A stretch of DNA of 62,669 nucleotides, taken from contig JAFABG010000044.1 of assembly GCA_023426145.1 (NCBI GenBank), positions 1 to 62,669 on the forward strand. The letters run 5' to 3'. Position numbers and translations under genes: made by a program. This stretch comes from Bacteroidota bacterium (GTDB lineage: Bacteria; Bacteroidota; Bacteroidia; Bacteroidales; Bacteroidaceae). Below the pieces are notes generated by a model. It was not told where the DNA came from, ran no database searches, and saw nothing but the letters and a program-made list of their open reading frames with translations. Of the stretch, positions 43,691 to 52,401 are shown in pieces (position 1 is the stretch's first letter; every line of letters starts with the position of its first letter).

Positions 43691-44371
43691 TCAAATATCT
43701 TTAACTTTCAATACATTATAAGATATATCGGTATCGTATACATCGCTCCCGTCGAGCTTCTTTATCGCCTTTACCACCCGGATGGTCACCGGAAGAATAA
43801 TGACTTCGTACATGGACTTCAATATAATCTGAACTCCCATCATGATGAGTAGCTCTCGCCATGGAATGATACCTCCAAAGGCAATTGGGAAGAAGATCAA
43901 GGAGTCGGCAGTCTCTCCTACCACGGTAGACCAAATGGCTCGTGCGGAGAAGTTTCGTCCTTGACTAGCTATTTTCATCTTACTCATTACATAAGCATTC
44001 AGAAACGACCCCACCAAGAATGCCAACAAACTGGCGGCTACGATACGGGGTGCCATGCCGAATACAAAATCAAAATGCTCCTCACCTTGCCAGAAAGGGG
44101 CAGCAGGTATGGCAACGGCTATAAGCCCCAACCCTACCACGAAGAAGTTCATAGCAAAACCACTCCAAATGATGAGACGCGCTTTCTTGAATCCCCAAAC
44201 TTCGGCGATGCAATCGTTGATGATATAAGAAATAGGGAAAACCAATAATCCGGCTGTCACTGTGAGACTACCGACCTGTATCACTTTGGTTTCGAGAAGA
44301 TTGGCTGCAATGAGGCATACATTGAACAGAATGCCCAGCAACATAAAAGGTACTGATACTTTTTCTTTCAT
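43691..44371 (-). CDS. yhhQ: Queuosine precursor transporter
   Basis: Inner-membrane protein of 226 residues with about six helices from the YhhQ/VUT family (DUF165), which imports preQ0 or preQ1. Family segments: FPISYIINDCIAEVWGFKKARLIIWSGF and VGETADSLIFFPIAFGG. It leads the queC operon. A preQ1 riboswitch candidate lies directly before its ATG and a strong promoter lies about 80 nt upstream. Confidence 0.88.
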   Translation of the reverse strand: MKEKVSVPFMLLGILFNVCLIAANLLETKVIQVGSLTVTAGLLVFPISYIINDCIAEVWGFKKARLIIWSGFAMNFFVVGLGLIAVAIPAAPFWQGEEHFDFVFGMAPRIVAASLLAFLVGSFLNAYVMSKMKIASQGRNFSARAIWSTVVGETADSLIFFPIAFGGIIPWRELLIMMGVQIILKSMYEVIILPVTIRVVKAIKKLDGSDVYDTDISYNVLKVKDI

Positions 44372-44374
44372 AAT

Positions 44375-44406
44375 CTTGTTTTTTACGTGGTGTTCTAGAA
44401 TACACG
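44375..44406 (-). promoter_or_regulatory. Candidate preQ1-I riboswitch
   Basis: On the minus strand the leader reads CGTG, then TATTCTAGAACAC, then CACG, then TAAAAAACAAG, 3 nt before the yhhQ ATG. This matches the preQ1-I layout: a short P1 stem, a loop with TTCTAG and ACAC, and an A-rich tail that folds back. The P1 stem is only 4 bp. Its position next to the start codon suggests translational control. The gene content (preQ1 transporter and queC) agrees. Confidence 0.65.
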
Positions 44407-44449
44407 ACCGCTATTCGCGGCATCATACTTATTTTTTTATTTCGGGCTG

Positions 44450-44480
44450 CAAAGGTAGATGAAAAAAGTGAGAAAGCAAA
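44450..44480 (-). promoter_or_regulatory. yhhQ-queC promoter
   Basis: On the minus strand TTTG (44477-44480), 19 nt, TACCTTTG (44450-44457), a full match to the Bacteroides promoter pattern. Transcription would begin near 44443 and give a leader of about 70 nt with a CCGC/GCGG hairpin (44408-44420) and the riboswitch candidate. Confidence 0.8.
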
Positions 44481-44516
44481 AAGAACGACAATAAATGTAG
44501 AGCATGGCAGCCTGCT

Positions 44517-44804
44517 CTACAATCCTGAAAGATACCCCTTCAGTGTCTCTACATACTCTTCCATCGCTTTTCTGCCCGCTGAAGTTATGCTACAAGCCGT
44601 ACGCGGCCTTTTACCGACAAAGCTTTTTTCAACGACAATATAACCCGCTTCGCTCAATTTATCTAACTGCACACTAAGGTTTCCGGCAGTGGACTGAGTT
44701 TTCTCTTTCAGAAAAACAAACTCAGCCTCATCTACCGTGAGCAGAATAGACATTATGGCTAAACGAAGTTGTGAATGCAATATGGGATTCAGTTCTTTCA
44801 ACAT
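44517..44804 (-). CDS. Winged-helix transcriptional regulator (HTH_34/MarR-like)
   Basis: A 95-residue single-domain regulator: LRLAIMSILLTVDEAEFVFLKEKT, a recognition helix AGNLSVQLDKLSEAGYI, and the wing KSFVGKRPRTACSITSAGRKAM. This is the PF13601-type winged helix found next to membrane proteins in Bacteroidota. It overlaps the upstream membrane-protein gene by 7 nt. It is the natural candidate to bind the palindromic operators at 45411-45425, 48103-48117 and 48024-48038. Confidence 0.85.
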   Translation of the reverse strand: MLKELNPILHSQLRLAIMSILLTVDEAEFVFLKEKTQSTAGNLSVQLDKLSEAGYIVVEKSFVGKRPRTACSITSAGRKAMEEYVETLKGYLSGL

Positions 44805-45385
44805 TGCTTTTTCATCTGGTTATTCATAATATGTCCTGGAATTACCATCATCACGATAAAGATGGCAGCAAAAACTACATAAACTCCAACACCATGAACA
44901 AAAAGCATAGAGAAAGATAGTGCAATGCCAATACCACCAGATATAGAAAGAGGTTTGTACTTACTAACCAAACCGGTAAGCGTAGACCCCATCCCCATTA
45001 TAAGGGCGATAATGAACAGAATGGGAATATTTGAAAAAAAAGCAAAACAAGAAAGCACAAAGCCTACAGTTCCAAACACAATCCAGATTTGCTTGGTGAT
45101 GCGATCAATGTAATTCTTCGTTCCTTTTTTCTTATCCTTTCGAGTTAAGAATATACGCAATGGACTAGCTATAAGAGGTAAAGCAAACCACAAGTAGTTC
45201 CATTGCCAAGCTCCAGTGTAGACACGGAGAAAACAGATGGCCAGTGATAGAACTACTGTCGTATATCCCCATATCAATAATGGATAGGCAGCATAACGAG
45301 CTGTGCGGTCTTGTGCCTCCCGAATCATTCGGGTTATCAGCTCTAAACTTTCTTTTTCAGAAATTCTCTTGTCTTCCATACTCAA
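44798..45385 (-). CDS. Multi-pass membrane protein of unknown function
   Basis: A 195-residue protein with a charged N-terminus and about five hydrophobic helices (from about 35 to 190). I do not recognise a named family. It precedes and overlaps the winged-helix regulator, a pairing common in this phylum. It may modulate the regulator or sense membrane state. Its promoter carries an operator. Confidence 0.7.
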   Translation of the reverse strand: MSMEDKRISEKESLELITRMIREAQDRTARYAAYPLLIWGYTTVVLSLAICFLRVYTGAWQWNYLWFALPLIASPLRIFLTRKDKKKGTKNYIDRITKQIWIVFGTVGFVLSCFAFFSNIPILFIIALIMGMGSTLTGLVSKYKPLSISGGIGIALSFSMLFVHGVGVYVVFAAIFIVMMVIPGHIMNNQMKKQC

Positions 45386-45397
45386 TCAATTTTGTTT

Positions 45398-45429
45398 CAA
45401 AAGTAATATTGTTTAATTAATAAACCAAA
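45398..45429 (-). promoter_or_regulatory. Promoter with embedded operator, regulator operon
   Basis: Minus strand: TTTG (45426-45429), 20 nt, TACTTTTG (45398-45405). The spacer is filled by the palindrome GTTTAATTAATAAAC (45411-45425), which touches the -33 box and ends 5 nt before the -7 box. The promoter at 48090-48121 has the same geometry, so autoregulation and joint control by the winged-helix protein are likely. Confidence 0.75.
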
Positions 45430-45438
45430 AATAGCGGT

Positions 45439-47601
45439 CTATTTTCCTTTAAAGCGGTCTCTTTCGCCCGAACCATCCCTATCTATGGACACTTGCTTGG
45501 TCTTTTTGCCTTTGTTGAAGCTCCACGTAAAGTTCACTTTCAACCGTCGTCCGGAAGCTGCCGACTTAGACCAACTCTCGGATGAATAAGATTGCAAATC
45601 GCTCACGTAAGCGTTTCTCCGATTAAAAATATTATCCACTCCAAGGGTAGCTACCAGCCTGCCGTCTTTCCATTTCTTGCGCAAACGAAAATTGAAAGTG
45701 TGAAAAGGTTCGATCCTGCTATTACCAGAATATAAACGGCTTGCACCACTATATTGACCTTCAATCGAATAATCCGAAGGTAGATAAAAAGTAGCATTCG
45801 CATTACCGAAATAAAGATAATGACTGACGAAATCTCCTGCTTTATACATACGGATATCCTGCTTCACACCTATCACGTTGGCCGTCACGTTCAACCATGT
45901 TGAAGGTTGCCAAGGTGCACTGATGGCTACAAACCAGTGATTCTCTTGATTATGATTCTCATAAATGATATACGATACATCAGGATGGGTACTGTCTTCT
46001 TTACCAAATTCACGGATAAGATCATGATGCAGGTTCCCTCCTACTGTCAGTGTATATCGATAATTATAAACTAACGTGGTACTGAATTTATTAATATACG
46101 TCGGTCGCAACATCGGATTACCGATCAAATAACTGTAATCAGAAGTCTGAACTCTGTTGGGATTGAGCGCAGCAAAACTTGGGCGTTCAATGTAACGGGC
46201 ATATTGTCCGATAAGCATCCACTTATGAATTTCATCAAAATAGTAGTTCACATCCACATGAGGAAACCAATCCCAGTATTTTCGAGTTTGATGATCCGTT
46301 CGATTCGAAGTTTGCGTGTATTCACCTCTCAGTCCGAGGTGAATGCCACCTTTCTGCCCATCAAGCGAATAGGTAGCATAAGCCGCTCCTATATTCTCAT
46401 GATAATCGAGTTCATAACCGTAGGCCTCGTTGCGCTTCCAGCTTTCATCGGGTTCGAGACCCTCATAATAAGCATCATCTTTCATTCCTGTATAGGTGTA
46501 CTTCAAGCCTGCTTGCAGGAAGGACTTCTTTCGCAACTGCTGCTTCCAAGAAAAATCGGCAGTCGCAATCTGATAGGTAGCCTGCGAACGAGAGCGATAG
46601 AGTGTATCTTTATAATTGGTGATGTGATAGCGATTGTTTCCATCTAAGTCTTTCGATACATAATCGGCTACCAACTTCAAGAAAGAACCCTTATTGTCTA
46701 GTTGATGCTCATAGTTAGCTGTCACCGAATACATGTTGTAAGCCTCATTCTCGCGATACACCCCATTGCTTTCCAACGCCGTCTGCCCTTCAGAAAGAAA
46801 AGAAAGACTTTGCGAATGCCAAATGTAAGAACGACGGATATACTCCATTTCTAGCCCTACTTTATTTAAAGTATCAATCGTATAAATCCCACCCAAACGG
46901 ACGGTTCCATAACGAGAAGGCTGTTTCATATCCGTTTTACTCGAGAAGTCTTTATCCTCAGTGTGATAGCGACGTATAGCCGTTAATTCTCCTTTGTTTT
47001 GAGGAGTTAAAGTAGCAGACAAAGACGTATAAACATCCCATTTTCCACTATGAAAATTCAGATTCGCACCCGGTTGGTAAGATTGTAAAGAAGAGGCAAA
47101 AGCATTGGTAGTGGACAGACTCCCTTGCAATCCTTGATCTGCCCGATGTCGCATATAAATATGTATTGCTCCGCCCTGCGCATTGGCATCTTTATCAGCT
47201 CCAGCCATGGGCAACACCTCAATCCGACTGATATTCTCTGACTTCAACGAAAGCAAGTAAGCCATCAAAAAGTCTCCAGTAAGTTTGATCTCCCTATTAT
47301 CCACGAATACTTTGGTACCCGAAGAACCATTAATCGAAATACGTTCATCAGACAACCACACACCTGGCGCTTGCTGAAGCAATTCTACACCGTCTTTATT
47401 GATTGAAGGAGGTATAGACAAAACAAATCGATCAGCTTTCCGTTTCACAGGACTCGTTTGTATCACGACTTCCTTCAATGAATAGAATGTATCTATTGTC
47501 AACGTGTCTCCAGTCAACAACTTCGGGGAAGCAGACTGGGCTTGCGCCCACAAAGTTGCTCCCATCCAAATTGAACCTATGAAAAATATGACTCGTTTCA
47601 T
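45439..47601 (-). CDS. Outer-membrane beta-barrel protein, TonB-receptor-like
   Basis: A 720-residue outer-membrane protein: signal peptide (1-20, ending WAQAQ), a plug-like region (about 45-150, with GVELLQQAPGVWLSDERISINGSSGTKVFVDNR) and a long C-terminal barrel of the OMP_b-brl type. The N-terminal carboxypeptidase-like domain usual in relatives is missing. The ligand is unknown. It follows the DUF2141 gene after 5 nt; both should be controlled from 48090-48121. Confidence 0.82.
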   Translation of the reverse strand: MKRVIFFIGSIWMGATLWAQAQSASPKLLTGDTLTIDTFYSLKEVVIQTSPVKRKADRFVLSIPPSINKDGVELLQQAPGVWLSDERISINGSSGTKVFVDNREIKLTGDFLMAYLLSLKSENISRIEVLPMAGADKDANAQGGAIHIYMRHRADQGLQGSLSTTNAFASSLQSYQPGANLNFHSGKWDVYTSLSATLTPQNKGELTAIRRYHTEDKDFSSKTDMKQPSRYGTVRLGGIYTIDTLNKVGLEMEYIRRSYIWHSQSLSFLSEGQTALESNGVYRENEAYNMYSVTANYEHQLDNKGSFLKLVADYVSKDLDGNNRYHITNYKDTLYRSRSQATYQIATADFSWKQQLRKKSFLQAGLKYTYTGMKDDAYYEGLEPDESWKRNEAYGYELDYHENIGAAYATYSLDGQKGGIHLGLRGEYTQTSNRTDHQTRKYWDWFPHVDVNYYFDEIHKWMLIGQYARYIERPSFAALNPNRVQTSDYSYLIGNPMLRPTYINKFSTTLVYNYRYTLTVGGNLHHDLIREFGKEDSTHPDVSYIIYENHNQENHWFVAISAPWQPSTWLNVTANVIGVKQDIRMYKAGDFVSHYLYFGNANATFYLPSDYSIEGQYSGASRLYSGNSRIEPFHTFNFRLRKKWKDGRLVATLGVDNIFNRRNAYVSDLQSYSSESWSKSAASGRRLKVNFTWSFNKGKKTKQVSIDRDGSGERDRFKGK

Positions 47602-47606
47602 AGCTT

Positions 47607-47981
47607 CTATTCTTTAATCGGATAGTACAATTTAATCTTCATAACCACAGGTGTCTCTTGCTCTTTTTTATATTTTTCGCGAGCATATCCTTCTATCGGC
47701 ATTCCCTGTTCATTGCGATCCATCTCTCCGTTTCCATTCTCATCATGAAAGAGAGAAATCTGGCATTGTTCCCAAGGCACATCCTTCAAAAGGACTTCCA
47801 CTTTCCCTTTTACTGCTTTAACCATAGCAAATACGGGCTTTGAATTGGCATCCTTTTGAGCCATCACCATAATGCTACCCTTCTCACTGCGAATGCCCCG
47901 CACTTCTACCTTAACGTCTTGTGCAAATGCACTTACCTGACTACATATAATTACTAAAGCTATAATTAATACTTGTTTCAT
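47607..47981 (-). CDS. DUF2141 secreted protein
   Basis: A 124-residue protein with a signal peptide (1-20, ending SAFAQ) and the DUF2141 pattern: VEVRGIRSEKGSIMVMAQK, then CQISLFHDENGNGEMDRNEQGMPIEGYA, whose Asp/Asn-rich loop may bind calcium. Probably periplasmic or surface-exposed. It is the first gene of an operon with the barrel protein. Confidence 0.82.
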   Translation of the reverse strand: MKQVLIIALVIICSQVSAFAQDVKVEVRGIRSEKGSIMVMAQKDANSKPVFAMVKAVKGKVEVLLKDVPWEQCQISLFHDENGNGEMDRNEQGMPIEGYAREKYKKEQETPVVMKIKLYYPIKE

Positions 47982-48023
47982 TGTTTGATTCCTCCTTAAT
48001 TATTAGTTGATAGAATTAAATTA

Positions 48024-48038
48024 GTTTATTTTATAAAC
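48024..48038. promoter_or_regulatory. Second operator copy in the DUF2141 leader
   Basis: The 15-mer GTTTATTTTATAAAC is identical to the operator within the promoter (48103-48117), 79 bp downstream of it in the direction of transcription. A second bound regulator here could block elongation or form a loop. Confidence 0.65.
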
Positions 48039-48089
48039 CATCTATGGATTAAAAAAGAGTAAGGAGCTGCGCATCTCTCTTACCCGATG

Positions 48090-48121
48090 CAAATATAAAT
48101 AGGTTTATTTTATAAACCAAA
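48090..48121 (-). promoter_or_regulatory. Promoter with embedded operator, DUF2141/barrel operon
   Basis: Minus strand: TTTG (48118-48121), 20 nt, TATATTTG (48090-48097), an excellent Bacteroides promoter. The palindrome GTTTATTTTATAAAC (48103-48117) fills the spacer with the same offsets as at 45398-45429. Confidence 0.8.
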
Positions 48122-48140
48122 TGTTTTTCAAGAAATTATC

Positions 48141-48186
48141 ATAAATAAAAAACCTCCCTACCGCTTATCATTATTCGGTAGGAAGG
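48141..48186 (-). terminator. Terminator of the ECF sigma gene
   Basis: An 11-bp stem with one mismatch (48153-48163 with 48176-48186), followed on the minus strand by a T-rich tract (48141-48152). It isolates the sigma gene from the DUF2141 operon. Confidence 0.75.
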
Positions 48187-48229
48187 CTTAACTCGTATTT
48201 TTAACTAAATCACTAAAAAAAACACAGAA

Positions 48230-48733
48230 TCATGAAAAGTCTTTCAACTCTTCTTTTAGACGCTTACGGATAAAAAACAAACGACTTTTCACCGTTCCCA
48301 TAGGCAATCCTAGCTTTTCAGCTATTTCTCTATACTTAAATCCAGCTACAAACATCTGAAAAGGTACTTTCATATCTTCAGGGATAGAATGTATCACGCG
48401 ATATAATTGCTTCATGTCATAAGCAAATTCAAAACGATCACTATCTTCATCAGCAATCAAGCTCTGTTGACTGATCGAATAATCACCATCAATAAGATTC
48501 ATCTCTCTCATAGAGCGACGATAGTTATTAACAAAAATATTACGCATAATGGTAAACATCCAACCTTTAAGATTCTTAGCATGCGTAAATTTATCGCTAT
48601 TATCTAGTGCTTGTAATACGCTATCTTGAACTAAATCATTAGCAGATTCACGATCTGAAGTCAATTTATAAGCAAAGCGGTGCAAATCTGGTTCCATCGC
48701 TAATATTCCTTGTGTAAAATCTCCTTTTTCCAT
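48230..48733 (-). CDS. ECF-type RNA polymerase sigma factor, orphan
   Basis: A 167-residue sigma-70 factor: region 2 (about 15-85, DLHRFAYKLTSDRESANDLVQDSVLQAL and KGWMFTIMRNIFVNNYRR) and region 4 (about 105-160, EDMKVPFQMFVAGFKYREIAEKLGLPMGTVKSRLFFIRKRL). No anti-sigma gene is beside it, unlike the operon at 35520. Its upstream region has an inverted repeat CGTATT/AATACG near 48739-48763 that could be its own control site. Confidence 0.88.
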   Translation of the reverse strand: MEKGDFTQGILAMEPDLHRFAYKLTSDRESANDLVQDSVLQALDNSDKFTHAKNLKGWMFTIMRNIFVNNYRRSMREMNLIDGDYSISQQSLIADEDSDRFEFAYDMKQLYRVIHSIPEDMKVPFQMFVAGFKYREIAEKLGLPMGTVKSRLFFIRKRLKEELKDFS

Positions 48734-48970
48734 TCTCGTATTTTATTTATCTATTAATACGATACAAAGATCTACTTTTTTAGAATGATTATAAATAGCA
48801 ATTCTTCCGATAAGTTTGGCTATTTTTCCCTAGCATCAAAAAATCATGCGTTTTTTAAGTTTTTTAGTAGGAATCAAGGTTAATAAACAAGTATGTAGAA
48901 TAGGACTATAAAAAGCACTTAACTAGCTACAAATGAACAAGTAAGATTTTATTTCATTATACCTTATAAT
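48734..48970. other. Intergenic region upstream of the orphan sigma gene
   Basis: AT-rich. Apart from the CGTATT/AATACG inverted repeat near 48739-48763, I see no gene, RNA or clear promoter in it. Confidence 0.5.
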
Positions 48971-49014
48971 AAAAAAAAGCCGCCTCAACAAAAAAAATGC
49001 ATGAGACGACTTTT
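48971..49014 (-). terminator. Terminator of the FadL-type gene
   Basis: Arms 48975-48987 and 49002-49014 pair over 13 positions on the minus-strand transcript if two G-U pairs are allowed. On the plus strand these become C-A mismatches. A T run follows in the minus direction, so it serves the gene ending at 49037. Confidence 0.75.
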
Positions 49015-49036
49015 ATTATAATCGTAGGGATTATTA

Positions 49037-50386
49037 TCAGAACTTATAATCCACACCAAGTCCAAAAACCTTATTGGAACGGCTATAGGTGGTTGAACTA
49101 ATTGCTGTTACTTTATCATAGTCACTGTATGTAGTCCAAAAATAAGCCACATTCATTGTTATTTTCTTAGACAGCTTAAGCGCAGCACCAAAACCTACAG
49201 AATAAGAGTCACAAGAGAAACTAATATCACTTTGGAAGTCATCCGACAAGCCATAATCAGTACGTTGAACACCGCCACTAATAGTAAGCTGTTTATTCAA
49301 ATCCCATTCAGCTCCAAAAAGGAACTCGTGTGTACCATGTGTCAACGCTTCTTGCTTATTATTAGCCATGCCAGCCTGTTTATCAAAAAAGTGATGGTAT
49401 TCAACAGAAGCACGCAATGTGGGTAAAATTTCATACCCAACAGCAGCAGTTAATAAAGCTGGTATATCACTTGGCGTGTTGACACCATCTCTATAATCAG
49501 CCAACGGACTTTCATCATCGGGCATTGGAATACCACTCTGTCTAACTTCAGCCTTTTTTGTTTTATTTTCTAAATTCAGGCTGGTCATGAATTCATATTT
49601 TAAACCTAAATTCCATTTACCCAACTTCACATCAGCTCCAATAATGGGAGTAATTCCCCAGCCAGTCTGATCACAATCAAGCTCTATACCTGCTAGCTCA
49701 GCTCCTCCAATAACTGGTACACTACTTTTAGCTGTTGCAGTCAGAAAGCCTTCATAACCACCACTAAAATAATTCATTCGACCACCAGCAAAAACGCCTA
49801 ACCAATCATTAACTTTATAGGACAGTCCCAGCTGAAGTCCATAAATAAATTGTCTTCCGTCCATTGCACTGTTTAGCGTATAAAGATCAGAAACTGCATT
49901 AGCACCGACTGCACCTTGTAAATTTTGCAATTGTTGACTTGCAGCTAATTTGCCCATAATCATAGAGTCAAACATCCCTAAACCATCACTGAAAGATGCT
50001 TTACCGCCGCCTCCAACTACAGCAAAACTTCCTGAGATCGTCCAATCCCCCTTTTTATATGCTCCCTGTATGCTCGGGATAAAAGGAGCAGAAGCTTTAC
50101 CTTTATAATAACGTCTATTTCCATCTTCTGGGAATAAAGGAAATTTCATATCCACATTACGAGTCTGATATGCACTTTGACCATTCAATGAAAAGTAAAA
50201 TCCATCATTCGGCAAAAAAGCCAAACCTGCTGGATTAGAATAAACCCCATCGATATCAATAGAAGCGCCACGGGCCAACATTCTAAGAAAAGAAACGTGT
50301 TGATTAGTATTTGTCAGAATTCCTCCGGCAAAAGTTGGAATTGAAACGATCAACATTACAAATCCAATCAAGAAATTTTTTCTCAT
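49037..50386 (-). CDS. OmpP1/FadL-family outer-membrane transporter
   Basis: Outer-membrane barrel of 449 residues for hydrophobic compounds. It has a signal peptide (1-20, ending PTFAG) and the FadL-type N-terminus GASIDIDGVYSNPAGLAFLPNDGF. Amphipathic strands run to a C-terminal phenylalanine (GLGVDYKF), the barrel assembly signal. The substrate is not known; aromatic or fatty compounds are usual. A -7 box is at 50415-50422. Confidence 0.85.
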   Translation of the reverse strand: MRKNFLIGFVMLIVSIPTFAGGILTNTNQHVSFLRMLARGASIDIDGVYSNPAGLAFLPNDGFYFSLNGQSAYQTRNVDMKFPLFPEDGNRRYYKGKASAPFIPSIQGAYKKGDWTISGSFAVVGGGGKASFSDGLGMFDSMIMGKLAASQQLQNLQGAVGANAVSDLYTLNSAMDGRQFIYGLQLGLSYKVNDWLGVFAGGRMNYFSGGYEGFLTATAKSSVPVIGGAELAGIELDCDQTGWGITPIIGADVKLGKWNLGLKYEFMTSLNLENKTKKAEVRQSGIPMPDDESPLADYRDGVNTPSDIPALLTAAVGYEILPTLRASVEYHHFFDKQAGMANNKQEALTHGTHEFLFGAEWDLNKQLTISGGVQRTDYGLSDDFQSDISFSCDSYSVGFGAALKLSKKITMNVAYFWTTYSDYDKVTAISSTTYSRSNKVFGLGVDYKF

Positions 50387-50414
50387 CTAAATCTTTTTTT
50401 AATTATTTCGGGCG

Positions 50415-50422
50415 CAAAGATA
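50415..50422 (-). promoter_or_regulatory. -7 box of the FadL-type gene
   Basis: TATCTTTG followed by CG on the minus strand fits TAnnTTTG, about 30 nt before the start codon. No TTTG is found at the -33 position. Confidence 0.5.
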
Positions 50423-50595
50423 CAATTATCTGGCACATAGAACATATTATTGTGCAACTATTTTCACGAATACCCCCATTTTAATTGAAAATAAAAACTG
50501 TTTCTATTGAAACTATTTATTTTTAAAGCAAGATTATGAATAAACAAATGATCCTTCAGCAACGTTTATTAATAGGAACAAAAAACATAAATATT

Positions 50596-51597
50596 ATGGG
50601 CCATACAATTGCATTTTTCGGTACAAAACCCTATGATGAAGTGTCTTTCAACGACAAAAACAAGGAGTTCGGATTTGAACTACGTTACTATAAAGGACAT
50701 TTGAACAGAAACAACGTCTTATTAACCCAAGGGGTTGATGTTGTCTGTATTTTCGTGAATGATACTGCAGACGCAGAAGTTATTCAAGCCATGGCGGCTA
50801 ATGGTGTAAAATTGTTGGCTCTTCGATGTGCCGGATTCAACAATGTTGATTTAGAGGCCGCCGAAGCTGCCGGAATTACTGTGGTGCGTGTTCCAGCTTA
50901 CTCTCCTTATGCTGTAGCTGAATACACTGTAGCCCTCATGCTTTCTTTAAACAGGAAGATTCCAAGAGCTTCATGGCGAACAAAAGATGGAAACTTTTCC
51001 CTTCACGGCTTAATGGGGTTCGATATGCACGGTAAAACAGCGGGTATCATTGGAACTGGAAAAATTGCTAAGATTCTGATTCGGATCTTAAAAGGATTTG
51101 GCATGAATATTTTAGCCTATGACCTTTACCCCGATCACAACTTTGCGCGTGAAGAGCAAATTGTTTATACCTCTTTGGATGAATTATATCATAGCTCTGA
51201 TATTATATCCTTGCACTGTCCGCTTACTGAAGCTACAAAGTATCTGATTAACGACTACTCCATCAGCAAAATGAAAGATGGAGTGATGATTATCAATACC
51301 GGACGTGGGCAATTGATTCATACCAATGCATTGATTGAAGGTTTAAAAAACAAAAAAATAGGATTTGCAGGTTTGGATGTGTACGAGGAAGAAAGCGAAT
51401 ATTTCTACGAAGACAAGTCGGATCGTATCATCGATGATGACGTTCTTGCTCGCCTATTATCATTTAATAATGTGATCGTCACTTCGCATCAAGCGTTCTT
51501 CACGCATGAGGCAATGGGCAACATTGCAACAACTACTCTCCAGAATATCAAAGACTTCATTAATCATAAACCTTTGCTAAATGAAGTGAAGAGATAG
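50596..51597 (+). CDS. D-2-hydroxyacid dehydrogenase, probable D-lactate dehydrogenase
   Basis: NAD-dependent oxidoreductase that reduces 2-oxo acids such as pyruvate. From ATG 50596 (MGHTIAFFGTKPYDE) it has 333 residues. Features: NAD loop AGIIGTGKIAKIL, active-site Arg in the INTGRGQLIHT and LRCAGFNNVDL areas, Glu in GLDVYEEESEYFYED and His in VTSHQAFFT. The YEEESEYFYED segment is typical of LdhA-like enzymes. An in-frame ATG at 50536 adds 20 residues not seen in the family. Confidence 0.88.
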   Translation: MGHTIAFFGTKPYDEVSFNDKNKEFGFELRYYKGHLNRNNVLLTQGVDVVCIFVNDTADAEVIQAMAANGVKLLALRCAGFNNVDLEAAEAAGITVVRVPAYSPYAVAEYTVALMLSLNRKIPRASWRTKDGNFSLHGLMGFDMHGKTAGIIGTGKIAKILIRILKGFGMNILAYDLYPDHNFAREEQIVYTSLDELYHSSDIISLHCPLTEATKYLINDYSISKMKDGVMIINTGRGQLIHTNALIEGLKNKKIGFAGLDVYEEESEYFYEDKSDRIIDDDVLARLLSFNNVIVTSHQAFFTHEAMGNIATTTLQNIKDFINHKPLLNEVKR

Positions 51598-51658
51598 AAC
51601 TTTTAGGCAACTTTCTGCGTTCCCTAAGTATATAAACAAACTAGAAAAGGAGAAAAAA

Positions 51659-52363
51659 ATGAAGAAAGTTATACATAAAGCAGAGACAAGAGGCCATTCT
51701 CAGAATAATTGGCTCAACAGTTACCACAGCTTCAGTTTTAATGATTACTTCGATTCTGATCGCATCAATTTTGGTGCGCTAAGAGTCTTAAATGACGATA
51801 AAGTAGCACCGGGAAAAGGCTTTCAGACGCATCCACATAAAAATATGGAGATCATTTCTATCCCTCTCAAAGGGCAATTGCAACATGGGGATGATAAAAA
51901 GAATAGCCGGATTATCACTCCTGGCGAGATTCAGAGGATGAGTGCTGGAACCGGCATATTTCATAGCGAAATGAATGCAAGCAACACTGAATCTCTCGAA
52001 TTCCTTCAGATATGGATTATGCCAAGGGAACGTAACACTTACCCGGTATACAAAGACTTTAGCATTAAAGAACTCGAACGCCCGAACGAACTATCCGTCA
52101 TTGTCTCACCAGATGGAAGCACACCTGCATCCCTATTGCAAGACACGTGGTTCTCACTTGGAAAAGTGGAAGCGGGCAAGAAGCTGGACTACTCATTGCA
52201 CCTTGAGCGTGGCGGGGTTTATATCTTCGTCATCGAAGGGGAACTTGAAGTTGAAGGTGAAGTTATTGAGCGCCGTGATGGAATGGGCATCTCTGAAACG
52301 AATAGCTTTGAACTAAAGACCTTGAAAGATTCTCATATCTTACTAATAGAAGTTCCGATGTAA
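51659..52363 (+). CDS. Pirin-family protein (YhhW-like)
   Basis: A bicupin metalloprotein of 234 residues. The metal-binding HPHKNMEIISIPLKG, QHGD and GTGIFHSEMNAS motifs are in the N-terminal cupin. YhhW-type pirins have quercetinase activity in vitro; the true role is unclear. It precedes pdxH on the same strand, 38 nt apart. Confidence 0.87.
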   Translation: MKKVIHKAETRGHSQNNWLNSYHSFSFNDYFDSDRINFGALRVLNDDKVAPGKGFQTHPHKNMEIISIPLKGQLQHGDDKKNSRIITPGEIQRMSAGTGIFHSEMNASNTESLEFLQIWIMPRERNTYPVYKDFSIKELERPNELSVIVSPDGSTPASLLQDTWFSLGKVEAGKKLDYSLHLERGGVYIFVIEGELEVEGEVIERRDGMGISETNSFELKTLKDSHILLIEVPM

Positions 52364-52401
52364 TTTCTACGTGCTAATAAAAAAAACTGCCTGATTCCAT
52401 T

